From: Cladobotryum mycophilum
Lineage: Eukaryota; Ascomycota; Sordariomycetes; Hypocreales; Hypocreaceae
Direction: 5' to 3'
Length of the DNA: 64,000 nt
Assembly: GCA_036429605.1 (NCBI GenBank)
Contig: JAVFKD010000004.1
Span: 930,001 to 994,000 of the forward strand
The notes under the pieces were generated by a model that was not told the origin of the DNA, searched no databases, and saw only the letters and a program-made list of their open reading frames with translations. Position numbers and translations under genes: made by a program. Positions 45,616-56,952 of the stretch are shown one piece after another (positions within the stretch are counted from its first letter, which is position 1; each line of letters opens with the position of its first letter).

Positions 45616-46999
45616 AGAAGGAGAAAACGAGCTGGCCTAGATCAATGCTTCAAGAGCAAGGAGTTATGGGATAATGGGAATGGACCAGTGAACGTGTACC
45701 TTTAGAGAGAAAATCCACAAGTTTACTGAACGCTCAGTTTTGATCTTTAACCTTGGTGAATGTCGGTTCCATTGCTTTTTCATTTATAATTCGAGTGATA
45801 GGTGTAGGAATAGAGTAGAGCGTCATCACACTAGCAGGCAGTGAAAATATGAGTCGTCGTTCACCGAGATCGTAGCTACTAAAATCGTATCAACCAAAAC
45901 GCATGCTTTCTCAGCTCAAGCCTGGCAAGGAGTTCCACCATCTTAAAAGGAGAAGAACATGAGACTGGAGACGAGTCTCATCTGTATGTAAGTGCGTAGG
46001 TAGTAGGCTATCTCTGTGCGAATAGTTGAATCGATCCTACTATCTTGGTAAATATGGTGCCCACTTGGATAAGAAAGTCTGTGCTGATATGATAGTAGAG
46101 ATAGGAATGAATCGTTTAACATTTCGAGTGATATAAGGGAGCCGACAATTGCGCAATAGGATTCGTTCTTGAATCGCGGAAAAAAACATCGCACAATCTC
46201 GGATTTTCTTGGAACATCGACAAACGCTCGATATCTCGTGGGTAGCCTTATCTTGTTGCTATCTGAACTGAAGCTGGATGTGGAAGAATTTGTTTATTGG
46301 CTGCATTGGGAGTTTGACGCTGAAAAGGGAAGGCATCGGTGTCGAGGACGCGGTAAGCTCACGTAAGGCAACAACGGGGATAGACTCGCGATTCATGCGA
46401 AATGCATATACGGTATGACCCTCTCAGGTAAGGGATGGCGTATTTGCTCGACTTTGAGGATACGTCGAAGGGACATCGTCATCCAAAACTGAATGAACAC
46501 GTGAGGTTCTGCACGAAGTCGATATGTTCAACAATGGCTCGTAGTGTGGAGCTGTTCGGGGATACGAAGGGGGAATACGAATAGCCTTTATTCTTATTCC
46601 CGATACGGTTGTCGTTCGGGTTTCATTGGCGCTCGGATTCCAAATTCCGGAGGCGCTGCGGCGGTTGAGTCACTGCATGTCTTGAGCGGAGCACTCGCAG
46701 GGGGTGGTTGACATGGCAAGGCGACCAATTGCGCCAGCACGCACATTTCTGCCTTGTCTGATGAGGCTTCCCTTTGTGGCAAAGACTGAAAGATGATTAG
46801 CTAATGATGGGCAAAGGCGCATTGTACATTCATTTATGTGTGCAAACTAATACTAGATAGATATGCAGTGGAAAAGGAGGGAGGGTCCCTCTTTTTGAGT
46901 GACGCATTAGAGTTCTTGTACTCCATGTGAAGAGTGGAGGGAGGGGGCAAAGTGGAAGCCTGCATGAAACGACGTATTGGCCAGTCAGCCCGGCAGTTT

Positions 47000-47031
47000 G
47001 ATGGATGGAGGGATGGAGGGATGGAGGGATG
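47000..47031. repeat. (GATGGAGG)n tandem repeat
   Basis: Four near-perfect eight-base units. Confidence 0.8.
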
Positions 47032-47936
47032 GCGTGCAAAAGTCTAGACGACCTGCAACGAATATCCATCGACGGAGGAATATGCAAACTGCCGATGGCG
47101 GGCATAAATATCCATATTGGCGCCTGCACGGTATACATGAGACGCTTCCAGGACCCTTCTGGGGCACATTCAGGGCTACAAGTGACAGCTCGCCTGTATG
47201 AGCCCAGGAGTCCAAGCAAGAGGATTTTAAAAAAGGATAAGGAGAGTGCCGGGGTCTCCTTGTTCAATTTAGGGAGCTGCCAACATCAAAAATGCTAAGA
47301 AAAGAACCAGGCCTGGAGGGAACAAAAGGGAGAGAAAAAAAGGAAGATTAAGGAATCGGGGCATTATTGACTCTTAGTTGTTGCAGAACCAACCATCAAG
47401 CCAGTTGGTCCAGACAGTACGGCAAATACCGTATTAGACGAGTCAATTGCTGCAGTAGTACCAGTAGTACATACAAGTCGACGCGGACAGGGAACGGAAT
47501 TCCACACGCATCTTGGGGGCGGCCTTTCCGAGTGTCATCGGAAATAGGGCCAACCCAAATCAGCAGTACCTGCCTGAGTAGAGGTACCTAGTACCTAGCA
47601 GGTAGCGCTCTGGGCCATCGACAAGAGACTTGCAGAAGGTCGCAGTATCGGCCAATGGATAGAGTCGGCTGCTTGACGTTTTGTGTTGTTTCTCCCCCTC
47701 CACTGCACTGCTCCAGCTGCTAGTGAGACGCCCTACCCAAGATTTTATTGGCGCAATGGTGCTACCTCACTACGAGGTAGTGCCCCCATCCAGTACAATA
47801 CAAGCAAGTACAAGTAAAAAAAGGCTGAAGACCCAAGGTTTTTCAAACATTCCCCCGCCCTCCTTGGCCGCTGACAAATGCAACTTTTTCATCTTGAATT
47901 GGAAGATTCCACAGCCAGCACCCACACCACACACCA

Positions 47937-47980
47937 CACAGACACAGACACACAGACACACAGACACACAGACACACAGG
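47937..47980. repeat. (ACACAGAC)n tandem repeat
   Basis: About five units of a CA-rich octamer lie in the upstream region of the Yap1-like gene. Confidence 0.8.
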
Positions 47981-48795
47981 TCCGCCCATCCACCACCACC
48001 CACTTTCACATCCACATTCACATCCACCACCCATTGATTGTGAACTCCTCAATTCATCAATCCAATCCAATACAACCAACGACTCGGGTCACACTTTCTT
48101 ACTTGGAACCCCTGTGCCTGGAACAAGCCGCCCTTCTTCTTCTTCCTCTTCCATCCTCTTTCTCTCACTCACACTCTCACACTCTCTCACTCACTCACAC
48201 ACACACACACACGCACGTCTTGAAAGAATCGCCTAGAAGGATTTTTTCTGACTCAGGCATCCAATTTTTTTCTTCCCTGCTGCTCCTTGGCAAGCACGTT
48301 TCGCTCGCCCCACTTCGGCTTGCCTGGGAAGGGGAATACGCATTCGCCTCCCCCAGCCACTTCTCACACACCAACCAGCATCAGACATCATCATCGTTAG
48401 CATCATCACAAACATCTTGTTCTTCTTTCTCCCAGCACTTGCACCGTCTGTTGCTACGCTGAGGTGGCCTCTTTTCACGGTCGCTTCTCAGGTTGGGAAC
48501 CTCCTTTCTTGCCCATAGTTCGCTTGTCCTGTTCATAATTGCTATATCCCTTCTATATCTGCCACTGTCTCGCCGTTGCGCCTCATCCGTCGCCGCCGAA
48601 GTCAACGGCGCTTAGTGCCATCGGCGCATTTCAAGTCTCCCCGCTGTCCGCGTGTCTCTACTCTTGGAATCGATTTTAAACGGCCAAAACTGGTCGTTGA
48701 ATTATTATTGTGATTTTTTTGCCCCTGTCGATAGCATTCGAAGCCTGCGATACAACTTGAAACTCAGCATCCGCCATTCTCACCAATTCGTTCAA

Positions 48796-50648
48796 ATGGC
48801 TTCCGCAGGCACTGGAGGTGGTGCTTTGCCACCAAACTTCTTCTTGACCCCGCAGCAACAAAATCTGCTCTTCACGGCTCTCAATGCGAACAAGCAGCAG
48901 GCTCCAGCCACAAAGACTGGTCTCTCGCTGTCTCCAAGCTCCTTCAGGTCGACCCCGTTGCAGAGTGTCGACAACGCCTTCGAGGATAGCCCGTTTCTTG
49001 ACAACTACGACTACGAATTTGGCGACTCGAGCTTTGACTTTTCATTTGCCAGCGCTGGTCCCGATAATATGATTGGTGATCTTCCCGGAGACCGGGCCGC
49101 CAGTGCCAAATCCGATTCTACCGAGAATGAGTCCAACGAGAAGAGAAGCCATCCAGATGATGAAGATGACGATTCGAGCCCCGGAAACGAGTCCAAGAGG
49201 CATGAAGGCAGTGACAAGGTTCCAAAGAAACCTGGTCGTAAACCGCTTACTTCAGAGCCTACCTCGGTATGCCTCTTTGTGCAATGTGTCATCTGACGAA
49301 TCTGATTACTAACTCAACTTAATCACAGAAGCGCAAGGCTCAAAATCGAGCAGCGCAGCGTGCTTTCAGAGAGCGAAAGGAGAAGCACTTGAAGGATCTC
49401 GAGACCAAGGTTGACGAATTGGAGAAGGCATCCGAAGCCGCAAACCACGAGAATAGCATGCTGCGTGCCCAAGTTGAGCATATCACTGCTGAGCTCAACC
49501 ACTACAAGCAGCGAATTACCCTGGCATCAAACAAGCCAGCCTCTAGAGCTGCCAAAGTAGTCCCTTGTGGCAGCGCCGCGGTTAGCAATCTCAACGATGT
49601 CAATTTCCAGTTTGAATTCCCCAAGTTTGGTTCACTTCCTGGCCCGCCTGCCAATAAGACACAGAGATCGTCTTCTCAGCCTATTAGCCCTCAAAGCAAC
49701 CACACTCCAAGCCCATCCTCGAAGCCGGGCAATGACAAGAAGTCTCAGACTGCCATCAACTCCCAGTTCAAGGAGGATCTTGCCAAGTTTTCTGGTCTCT
49801 ATACTCCTTCGATGAGCAGCTCCGCAGCTGGCGGTTCCAGAGCCAGTGTGGATTCTACCAGCTTCAGTCTCAATGGCGCCATCAGCTCACCATCTGCTTC
49901 CTCTCACTCTAATGCAGGCCCAAGCTCGTCATGCGGAACATCTCCAGAGCCTTTCACTCAATCCCCGATGGGCTTCAAGCCTGTTGACACCTTGACAACA
50001 ATTGGTGAAGAACAGCCCTCCGTGTCCACCACTGAGCAACCCTTCTCGCAATTTTCCAATCTGGAATTTGGAAACAATAACCTTGACTGGTTGGTGCAGC
50101 AAAACGGCGGCCAGTTTGACCCTCAACTATTTGGCGACTACCGTGAGCCTCAGGAGAATATTCTTACCAACTCATCATTCGATGACTTGTTCAATGACTC
50201 GGTTGACCCTGATTTCATTACTCCTTACAACATGGCTCCAAGCCCTGCCCAAACCAAGAAGACCAATCTAATTGATGAAATCGACGCCCAGCAAAGCTCA
50301 CAAGATGATGAGGCGTCTAAGCAAGATAACATGAGTTGCAACCAGCTTTGGTACACTCCCTCTGACAGTTCGACTACCACCGCCAACTGTGTACTAACTG
50401 ATTCGGCTAGGGATAAACTGCAGGCTTGCCCCAAGGCTCAGAATGGAGATTTTGATCTGGATGGCTTGTGCAACGAACTTACCAAGAAGGCCAAGTGCTC
50501 TGGAAGTGGCCCCGTCGTCGCGGAGAGGGATTTCGATACGATTCTTCAGAAGTACATGGGCAAAGATGTGTCATCCGAGTGCATGGCCGACAAGATGGGC
50601 ATCAAGGTTGAGAAGGATGTTAGGTCTGGGTCTTTGACAATATCGTGA
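48796..50648 (+). CDS. AP-1-like bZIP transcription factor, Yap1 type
   Basis: 596 residues in two exons (48796-49266 and 49329-50648), with the intron just before the basic region. The basic region RKAQNRAAQRAFRERKEKHL has the Yap-type QNxxAQxxFR core, followed by a leucine zipper. The C-terminus carries a redox-type Cys-rich domain with cysteines in MSCNQLW, TANCVL, LQACPK, LCNEL, AKCSG and SSECMADKMG, and the nuclear-export-like stretch before its end. A central Cys lies in SSCGTSPEPF. The architecture is that of the oxidative-stress regulator Yap1/Pap1: oxidised cysteines mask nuclear export, so the protein stays in the nucleus and induces antioxidant and efflux genes. The start follows conserved MASAGTGGGALPPNFFLTPQ; a frame further upstream lacks an ATG. 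Confidence 0.93.
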
Positions 50649-52272
50649 GGACCTGGACAAGGAGGCCTCACCGGCACATGACTGTATGTTATACGAGTTC
50701 AGATGCGGACAGAAAAAGGTCCAAGGTTTACGGCGTTTTAAACAATGGAGGGGCGTAACCAAGGCGGCAGCCTTGAGTTTTCCAGACATGATTGAAGACG
50801 GGGGGACTCGTCTTTTGGGACTTGTTTTTTGGGCTACACAAGGATTCGATCACCACCGTTATTTGCATCAACAATTCTGCATTTTATTCATTCTTTCTTA
50901 TGCCCTGACGCTTCAGCTCAGGAAACACCCTCCTCTTGTGGGTTTATTCCGTCTTCTGATTTGCATTTCTATTTGTTGGTATGGATTTGATGGTTACTGG
51001 TCCTGTAAAGGGACCTATGAAATAGTTTGATGCCGTTAATTAGTTGGCATGATTGGGTGGATTAGGAACAAAATTGGTTGTTTTATGGGTGCTTTGTTGC
51101 TGAGCACCTCTTCGTTTGCCTGTATACCAGAGAATTGAAAGATATGAACATGAAACTGTGCTGGTTTTTGAGTGATGTGTTTAATATATGATTTGATTGA
51201 CCCTGAATGATTGCTGTGCTTGGTGCTGCGATGCTATTATGTTTTCCTCATGAATTGTGTTCTAGTCAAGTTTTAATATGGCCCTCACATGGGAAATGGG
51301 GTATGGTATTATTATCATGATAATAATAAGCAGCATATGTATATACGTATGTCTTGCATCATCAAACAGTTTTCTTCAACACCATGTCTCTCATTTGAAC
51401 CCTCTATATATCTCCCCATTAACCGCCTTGTCTGGTCTACGTATACTGACATTCCGATGAAGCCCCCCCCCCGCTTTAAAAAGACAAACAACAATAACAC
51501 GGTAAAATGCACCTCAACCCATACTTTAATGCATCATAATTACCGTAGAATCACAAGAGCAAAACTAAACACCCGCCCAACCCCCAATATCACCCTCTCG
51601 CCACCGTCTATCTATAGAAGGAGAAGAAGAAGAAACACACAAAGGAAAAGGAAAAAAGAGAGAAAGATATTTGAACTCTGTAAAAAAAAATGTAGTCCAT
51701 ATGGTGTAAAAAAAAAAGTACCTAAAAAATCAGAGAATGGTTCCAAGATGCTTAGTTTCTTTACTTCTTGCAACCATTTTCCGTTGTGTCTAAGTTTCCC
51801 CGCGTCCCGTGTGTACACCTGAACTATGCCAACGCCAGAACAACAAAGGGGTACCCCCGTGGTTCAAGTTCCCAAGACCATGAGGGAGCGCGCGTGAACA
51901 CCCTTCCTGAGAAGATATCGTACAGGTGATAAAAAAAGCCGGCCATAGGTAAGTCATGGTCATATATAATGCTTGAATTTTTCGTTCAGACGAGCGCCCT
52001 TGGGGCGTCTGCGTCGTCGTCAACGAAATTCAGCTCCGGGATCGCTTGCTCCGGATCCACCGGATGAAGAGAGGCTGCATGAGTTCCGCGGTTCTTGGAG
52101 CACATCCTCACGTATCCACCGATTTAAACTCTTGCTGACCCGAGAATTCGGAACCCCCGTATTAGACCGCCGCAACGTAACCCATGTCAGGGGCCCGTCC
52201 TTGTCATTAGTTGTGTCATTAGTTTGTTATGCGTGAGCTGATTTGGCCACTGTCAAATCCCAACATGTTCAC
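50649..52272. other. Intergenic between convergent Yap1-like and kinase genes
   Basis: No gene supported. Several small overlapping frames occur near 51278-52236. C-run at 51463-51472 and A-runs near 51680-51720. Confidence 0.45.
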
Positions 52273-54350
52273 TCAGCTGATGACTACTCTGGCACCCTCT
52301 TTGCCGAGCACTCCTCTTTCCCTCGGTTTAGGACTATTATTTCTGCCCCGCTTATTCTTCAAAAACCCAAACACTCCACCAGAGTGTTCGCTCTTTGAGT
52401 CAGAGAAGGTGTTGGCATCTCTCGGAAGAGTAGCGTCCTGGCGCGCAAGGTCGGACCAGCTGCCTCCACCATCCAAAGTTACCTGGACTCCTCCGGTAGA
52501 GCTGGTCACCCGTTTACTGGCTGGCATTGGACGTGAGACGTATTGTTGGCTTTGGTAGCCTGGGGGCCTTGAAGTGCGCCCTGGCCTGTCGATAGGAGGA
52601 CTCGGTGGTTGTATAGGAGGAGCTGGAAATGTTTTCAGCGGCTCAATGGTGGGCGCCGCATCATCAACTCCGGGTATCTGTGCCTTGGTGCCGGGAATAG
52701 TCTGCATTGAGGAATTGTCCCCTGGAAGACCTTGCGCCGCCGTTATTCTGCAAGGGTTAGCTTGGTTATACTTTGAATGAAATAGGGTTAACTGACTTTT
52801 TGTACGCCGCTACGGTATAATCGAACGGGCGAAAATCGGTATCAATCATCCGATAGAGCTCATCCTCCCGGATCTCTTGCTCTGTTGCGTCCTCCTTTAA
52901 GCGTTCTCTAGGCTTCTGCCGTCTTGCTCGGGCCTCCAACGGAGCTTCCTCTAGTAAAAGCTCCTCGAGATCATATGTTGCATCAAAATTGGTCTTGTCG
53001 GATGAGGGAACGAATATCGGCTCAATCCGCTTCTGTTCCAGGTAATCAAAGTTGAGAGCCATGAAGAAATCATTGTGGATGAAGCTCTCCCAGGTACAGC
53101 CTAGACGGGTATTGGGATTCGGGTCCATGGCAGAGCGAATAGCGTAGAGACAAGTTAATGAGACGGGCGGCTGCGTGACGGGATATCTAGCAGTAGTAAA
53201 CTGAATCTGTTGGCTAAGCGTCGCTTCGTTAGTGCCATCAAAGGGCCGCTGCGTCAGGTTAGTGATTGTGAATTCAAGCGAAGAGCGTGGGGAAAATTTA
53301 CCTTATTGTAGATGCACTCGTAGAACAAGACACCAAGCGACCACCAGTCAGCGCGCATATCGTACCCTTTGCCTGCATAGACTTCCGGGGCAAGGTAGGC
53401 CAAGGTTCCAGATTTGCTAGTCATTACCCTACCGGGAACAATATCTGATGCAACGTTCTAGCATAACGGTTAGCCTATACTGCATGACGATATAGGGTGC
53501 TTCACAAATCATACGAAATCTGTTAAGTGGACATGGCCATCGGCGTCAAGGAGGACATTGTCTGGTTTAACATCTCGGTGAATGATATTCTGGCCGTGGA
53601 TGTATTTGAGGGCACATCCCAGTTCGGCTATCCAGAATCGAACCGCTTCTTCTGTAAAGGTCTTTCGAGATATATGGAATCGCAAATCGCCACCACTCAT
53701 GAGATCGACCACAAGGTACCTAAAGCACGCGATAAGAATACGTTCCAATGCCAATGGTTTAGGAAGATGCTCACATATACTCAATGTCTTGGAAGCTGTA
53801 TCGCAAGTTGCAAATGAACGGGTGGTTGACATGTTCAAGCATTCGTCGTTCGCGGATAATGTTTCGAACACTCTCGGATTTGACGACTGACGTTGGGTTC
53901 GGGTGTCAGCATACTGTTCGCAATAATAAAATTGTGCCAATGCCATGAAAATCTAGCTCCATTGGCGAGAACCCAGGGTGAAGCAATGAATAAATTACGT
54001 ACCTTCATCTTTGCGAATGTATTTTAGGGCGAATGTCAAGTTGGTGTCCTTGCGCTCGACGATGCGAACCTTTCCGAAGGCGCCTCGGCCGACAACTCGC
54101 AGAAGACGGAAGTGGTTGAGATTGGCTGTTTATGGGGCCATGATTAGTTCTCGAACGTTCAGGGAAGCTGTCAAGCCGGGTAAAAGGGAGGAATTGCACA
54201 GTCGACACATCATATATGACTGCATCACGCGCAATCCACGTGCGAGGGGGAGGGGAGAAGACAGGGAGGGAGAGAATCTGCAATCATTCGCTCGTGGTTC
54301 AACGTACTTTCGCCCGAGAGGTCAACCGGCTTTCCTTGACCGTTGCCCAT
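52273..54350 (-). CDS. STK32/YANK-type Ser/Thr protein kinase (AGC group)
   Basis: Seven exons (54350-54308, 54125-54003, 53886-53775, 53719-53515, 53457-53302, 53248-52797, 52747-52273) join in frame to 521 residues. The N-terminus MGNGQGKP fits an N-myristoylation signal. The kinase core has the glycine loop (LRVVGRGAFGKVRI), Lys in FALKYIRKDE, the HRD-type loop IIHRDVKPDNVLL, and DFN in place of DFG (HLTDFNVASDI), a hallmark of the STK32/YANK family. SGTLAYLAPEVYAGKGYDMR forms the activation segment end. The C-terminal tail is basic and proline-rich. The plasma-membrane role is inferred from the myristoylation motif. Confidence 0.92.
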
Positions 54351-55626
54351 GATGATGGACTGGATCTGATGGGAGAATATAGAGGAATCGTCAACGATAG
54401 CAAAGGATCATGCTGGTGCCTTTGCTCTGGGGTGCTATCTGTTGGCTAGTTTGTATGAAGGTCGCCTTGTGCTATATGTATGTGTGCCGTGCGTGCGTGC
54501 GTGCGTGCGTGTGTATGTCTGCTTCTCGCCGAGGAACGGATTCGTTGCTGGTGGGGGTTCTGACTTGAGTCGCAACGGTGGTGGGTGGAAAGGCTAAGCT
54601 GATAGTGCGAAGCAAAAGCGGATTCCGTGTTTACTGATGGTGTTTCGTCGTGCTCGTGGACTTTTCAGGAGCGAGTAGTGATAGCGATAAGCCGTGGTGG
54701 TTGTGGTGGATGTTTGCTGTATGTGTATGTGTGTCTCTGTGTCTGTGTGCCGGGTGGTTTTTTTCTTTCGTCGCCGCACCAGAAGACTCGACAAGGAGGG
54801 GAGTAAGAATGCCAGGGGGAAAAGAGGATGACAAGAGAAGAGACAAGGCAAATTCGAGGGCTAAAGAGGTAGAAGAGGAAGCAAAAGAAGGGAAGAGAAA
54901 AAAGGTGTGTGAAGAGCAGCAGCAGTAGTGATGATGATGATCCCTCCCTCGCACTCCATGCACATAAAACCACACTAAAAAGTACCTACAGCCCAGCCCA
55001 GTAAGAGTAAGTGCAGGTAAGGCAAGGTAAGGCAAGGCAAGGCAAGGCGCATAGTGTGAGGTGAGGTGTCTTGGGGTGTCTTGGGGTGTCTTGGGTGTGT
55101 GTGTGTCTTGTGTGGGCTGGCTGTCTGTCTGGGATGGAAGGGGCGGGAAAATGGGGGAAACGGAGCAGCGAGCACCAGTGGCAGCCCTGAGTTTCAGTGC
55201 TTGGAGCCAGTAGCCGGTGCACCAGTTTCAGTGGGGGGAATTATGGATGTGCGGGTGCGGCACCACAGCAGTCACAGCAGCAGCAGTAGCAGCAGCAAGT
55301 AGCAGCAGCCAGGGACAGAGGGGGAGACTGAGTAGGCCAGCAGCGGCAACAATGGATAATACAAGTACAAGTACAGGCTCCATAGGCGGTGCTAGGTACC
55401 CGACTACTAGCAGCAGCACCAGCCAGCAACAACACAACGCCGCGCGATGGTGCAGTGCAAGGACCCGGGCCATGGTGGATGCATTCGAGTCTGCATGAGG
55501 CGACAGGGATTCAGCGGGTTTCAGGGAAGATGACTTAGTCCACTGCAGCACGGCGCTGTATTTCTCTTTGGAGACACCACCACCACACACACACACCCAT
55601 GGAAACCGAAAGCCTGCAAAGGCCCA

Positions 55627-55648
55627 AGAGAGAGAGAGAGAGAGAGAG
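55627..55648. repeat. (AG)n microsatellite
   Basis: Eleven AG units. Confidence 0.85.
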
Positions 55649-56849
55649 TCCAAGAGTCCAAAGCAGGACCCAAGACCCAAGACAAGTTTGGGGAACTTAT
55701 GTTTTGTTGGCTGCACGTTCTTTGGGCTCGGCTGGCAATGGCGCCCTGGGATGGATGGCGGGGGGAAAGTGTGTGAGTACGAAACAGAGATGAACCAAAC
55801 AATTTCACGATGAAAGTGAGAAAAGCAAGATGCAGCCATCTATCTGCAAGGACATCTGCCCACTGCACTCTGTCTGGCATGACGTTCATTCGATGCAATT
55901 TTTGTGGTATAATGTTATAAGGGAGAGAGAGAGAGGTGTGGTAAAAGTACTGATATGTACTGCATCCATCCATCCATCCATCCATACAACCAAGACGGAA
56001 ATAAGGAAATTCCAAGGAGCCATGGATGTTAGAGTACAGCCAACTTTGACACTATGATTCATAATTTTCTTCTTTTCTCCTCTTCTCTCTTTTGTCCTCT
56101 CGCAAGAGAACCCCATCGTGGCACATCAACCGGCTCCTTGGCAGTGGGCTAAGACTCTGGATCCCTTGGAAAGACCCTTTTTTTCGAGCCGTTAGGTGTC
56201 AAAGCAAACGATGACCTGTACGAGCAGTACACAAGGCTACGGGGAAAAAAAGGAAAACATGTGATCCATCAGAATTACATGATTAATAAACTAGTCCAGC
56301 AAAAGTTATTCCCAGTAATCATCGAGCTTCACCAACTACTATTAATACCAATCAACAAGGCTCGGGACCGACGGCCCTTTGAAACCAAAACATCGGAGTC
56401 TACTAGGTACCTGTAGTAGGAGTGAGTAGGTAAGTTACAGAAGAGTACTAACAGGTACTATAATAAATCATCCATGGTGGGGTGGTGTCCTGGACGAACT
56501 ACTGCGAGTGGCACGTTGTTCGCCTTCAGCCGTATGTTCTGGAATAACTATGGAAGCCTGCACATCGCCCATTAAGAAAAAAATTATGGGAAAAGATCTT
56601 CCCCTGACCTTGTTCCACGTTTTCCCCCACTGGAGATCTGATAAGGATTAGGAAGGCTTTGTGCGTGTGCGCGTGTGCACCACCAGGGGAATGGGGAGGA
56701 GATGGGAGTGGGCATGCCTCGGAAGTGTCAAGATGTCTCGCCGTTTTCCGAGAATCGAACTTGGCGATACTACTAGCCGAGATGAATGAATTATTATTAT
56801 TCCAACTGCTACCGTAGTGCTAGTCGAACGACGACCTGCAGGTTTTTAT

Positions 56850-56882
56850 GGCTTTGGCTTTGGCTTTGGCTCTGGCTTTGGG
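56850..56882. repeat. (TTGGCT)n hexamer repeat
   Basis: Five near-perfect units of TTGGCT-like sequence. Confidence 0.75.
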
Positions 56883-56924
56883 ACATGGACGGGAGTGTGC
56901 GCCTTGCCCGCCCCAAAGAGAAAT

Positions 56925-56952
56925 CCATCCATCCATCCATCCATCCATCCCT
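56925..56952. repeat. (CCAT)n microsatellite
   Basis: About six CCAT units; a shorter CCAT run occurs at about 55965-55984. Confidence 0.85.

Larger units (their letters stand above)
45616..48795. other. Long intergenic / leader of the Yap1-like gene
   Basis: 3.2 kb without a supported gene. It has a GATGGAGG tandem repeat (about 47000-47031), a (CACAGA)n tract (about 47937-47980), and a CA-rich run before 48220. The last kilobase is C/T-rich and reads like a long 5' leader. Confidence 0.45.

Noticed and set aside
48652..48795. N-terminal extension of the Yap1-like protein
   Set aside because: The upstream frame is open but has no ATG; MASAGTGG is the family-like start.
51463..51830. Frame running through A/AG-rich sequence after the Yap1-like gene
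   Set aside because: Low-complexity lysine/arginine codons with no domain; most likely 3' flanking sequence.
56735..56790. Possible tRNA (T-loop-like CCGAGAATCGAACTTGG)
   Set aside because: No matching acceptor or anticodon arms within the expected distance.
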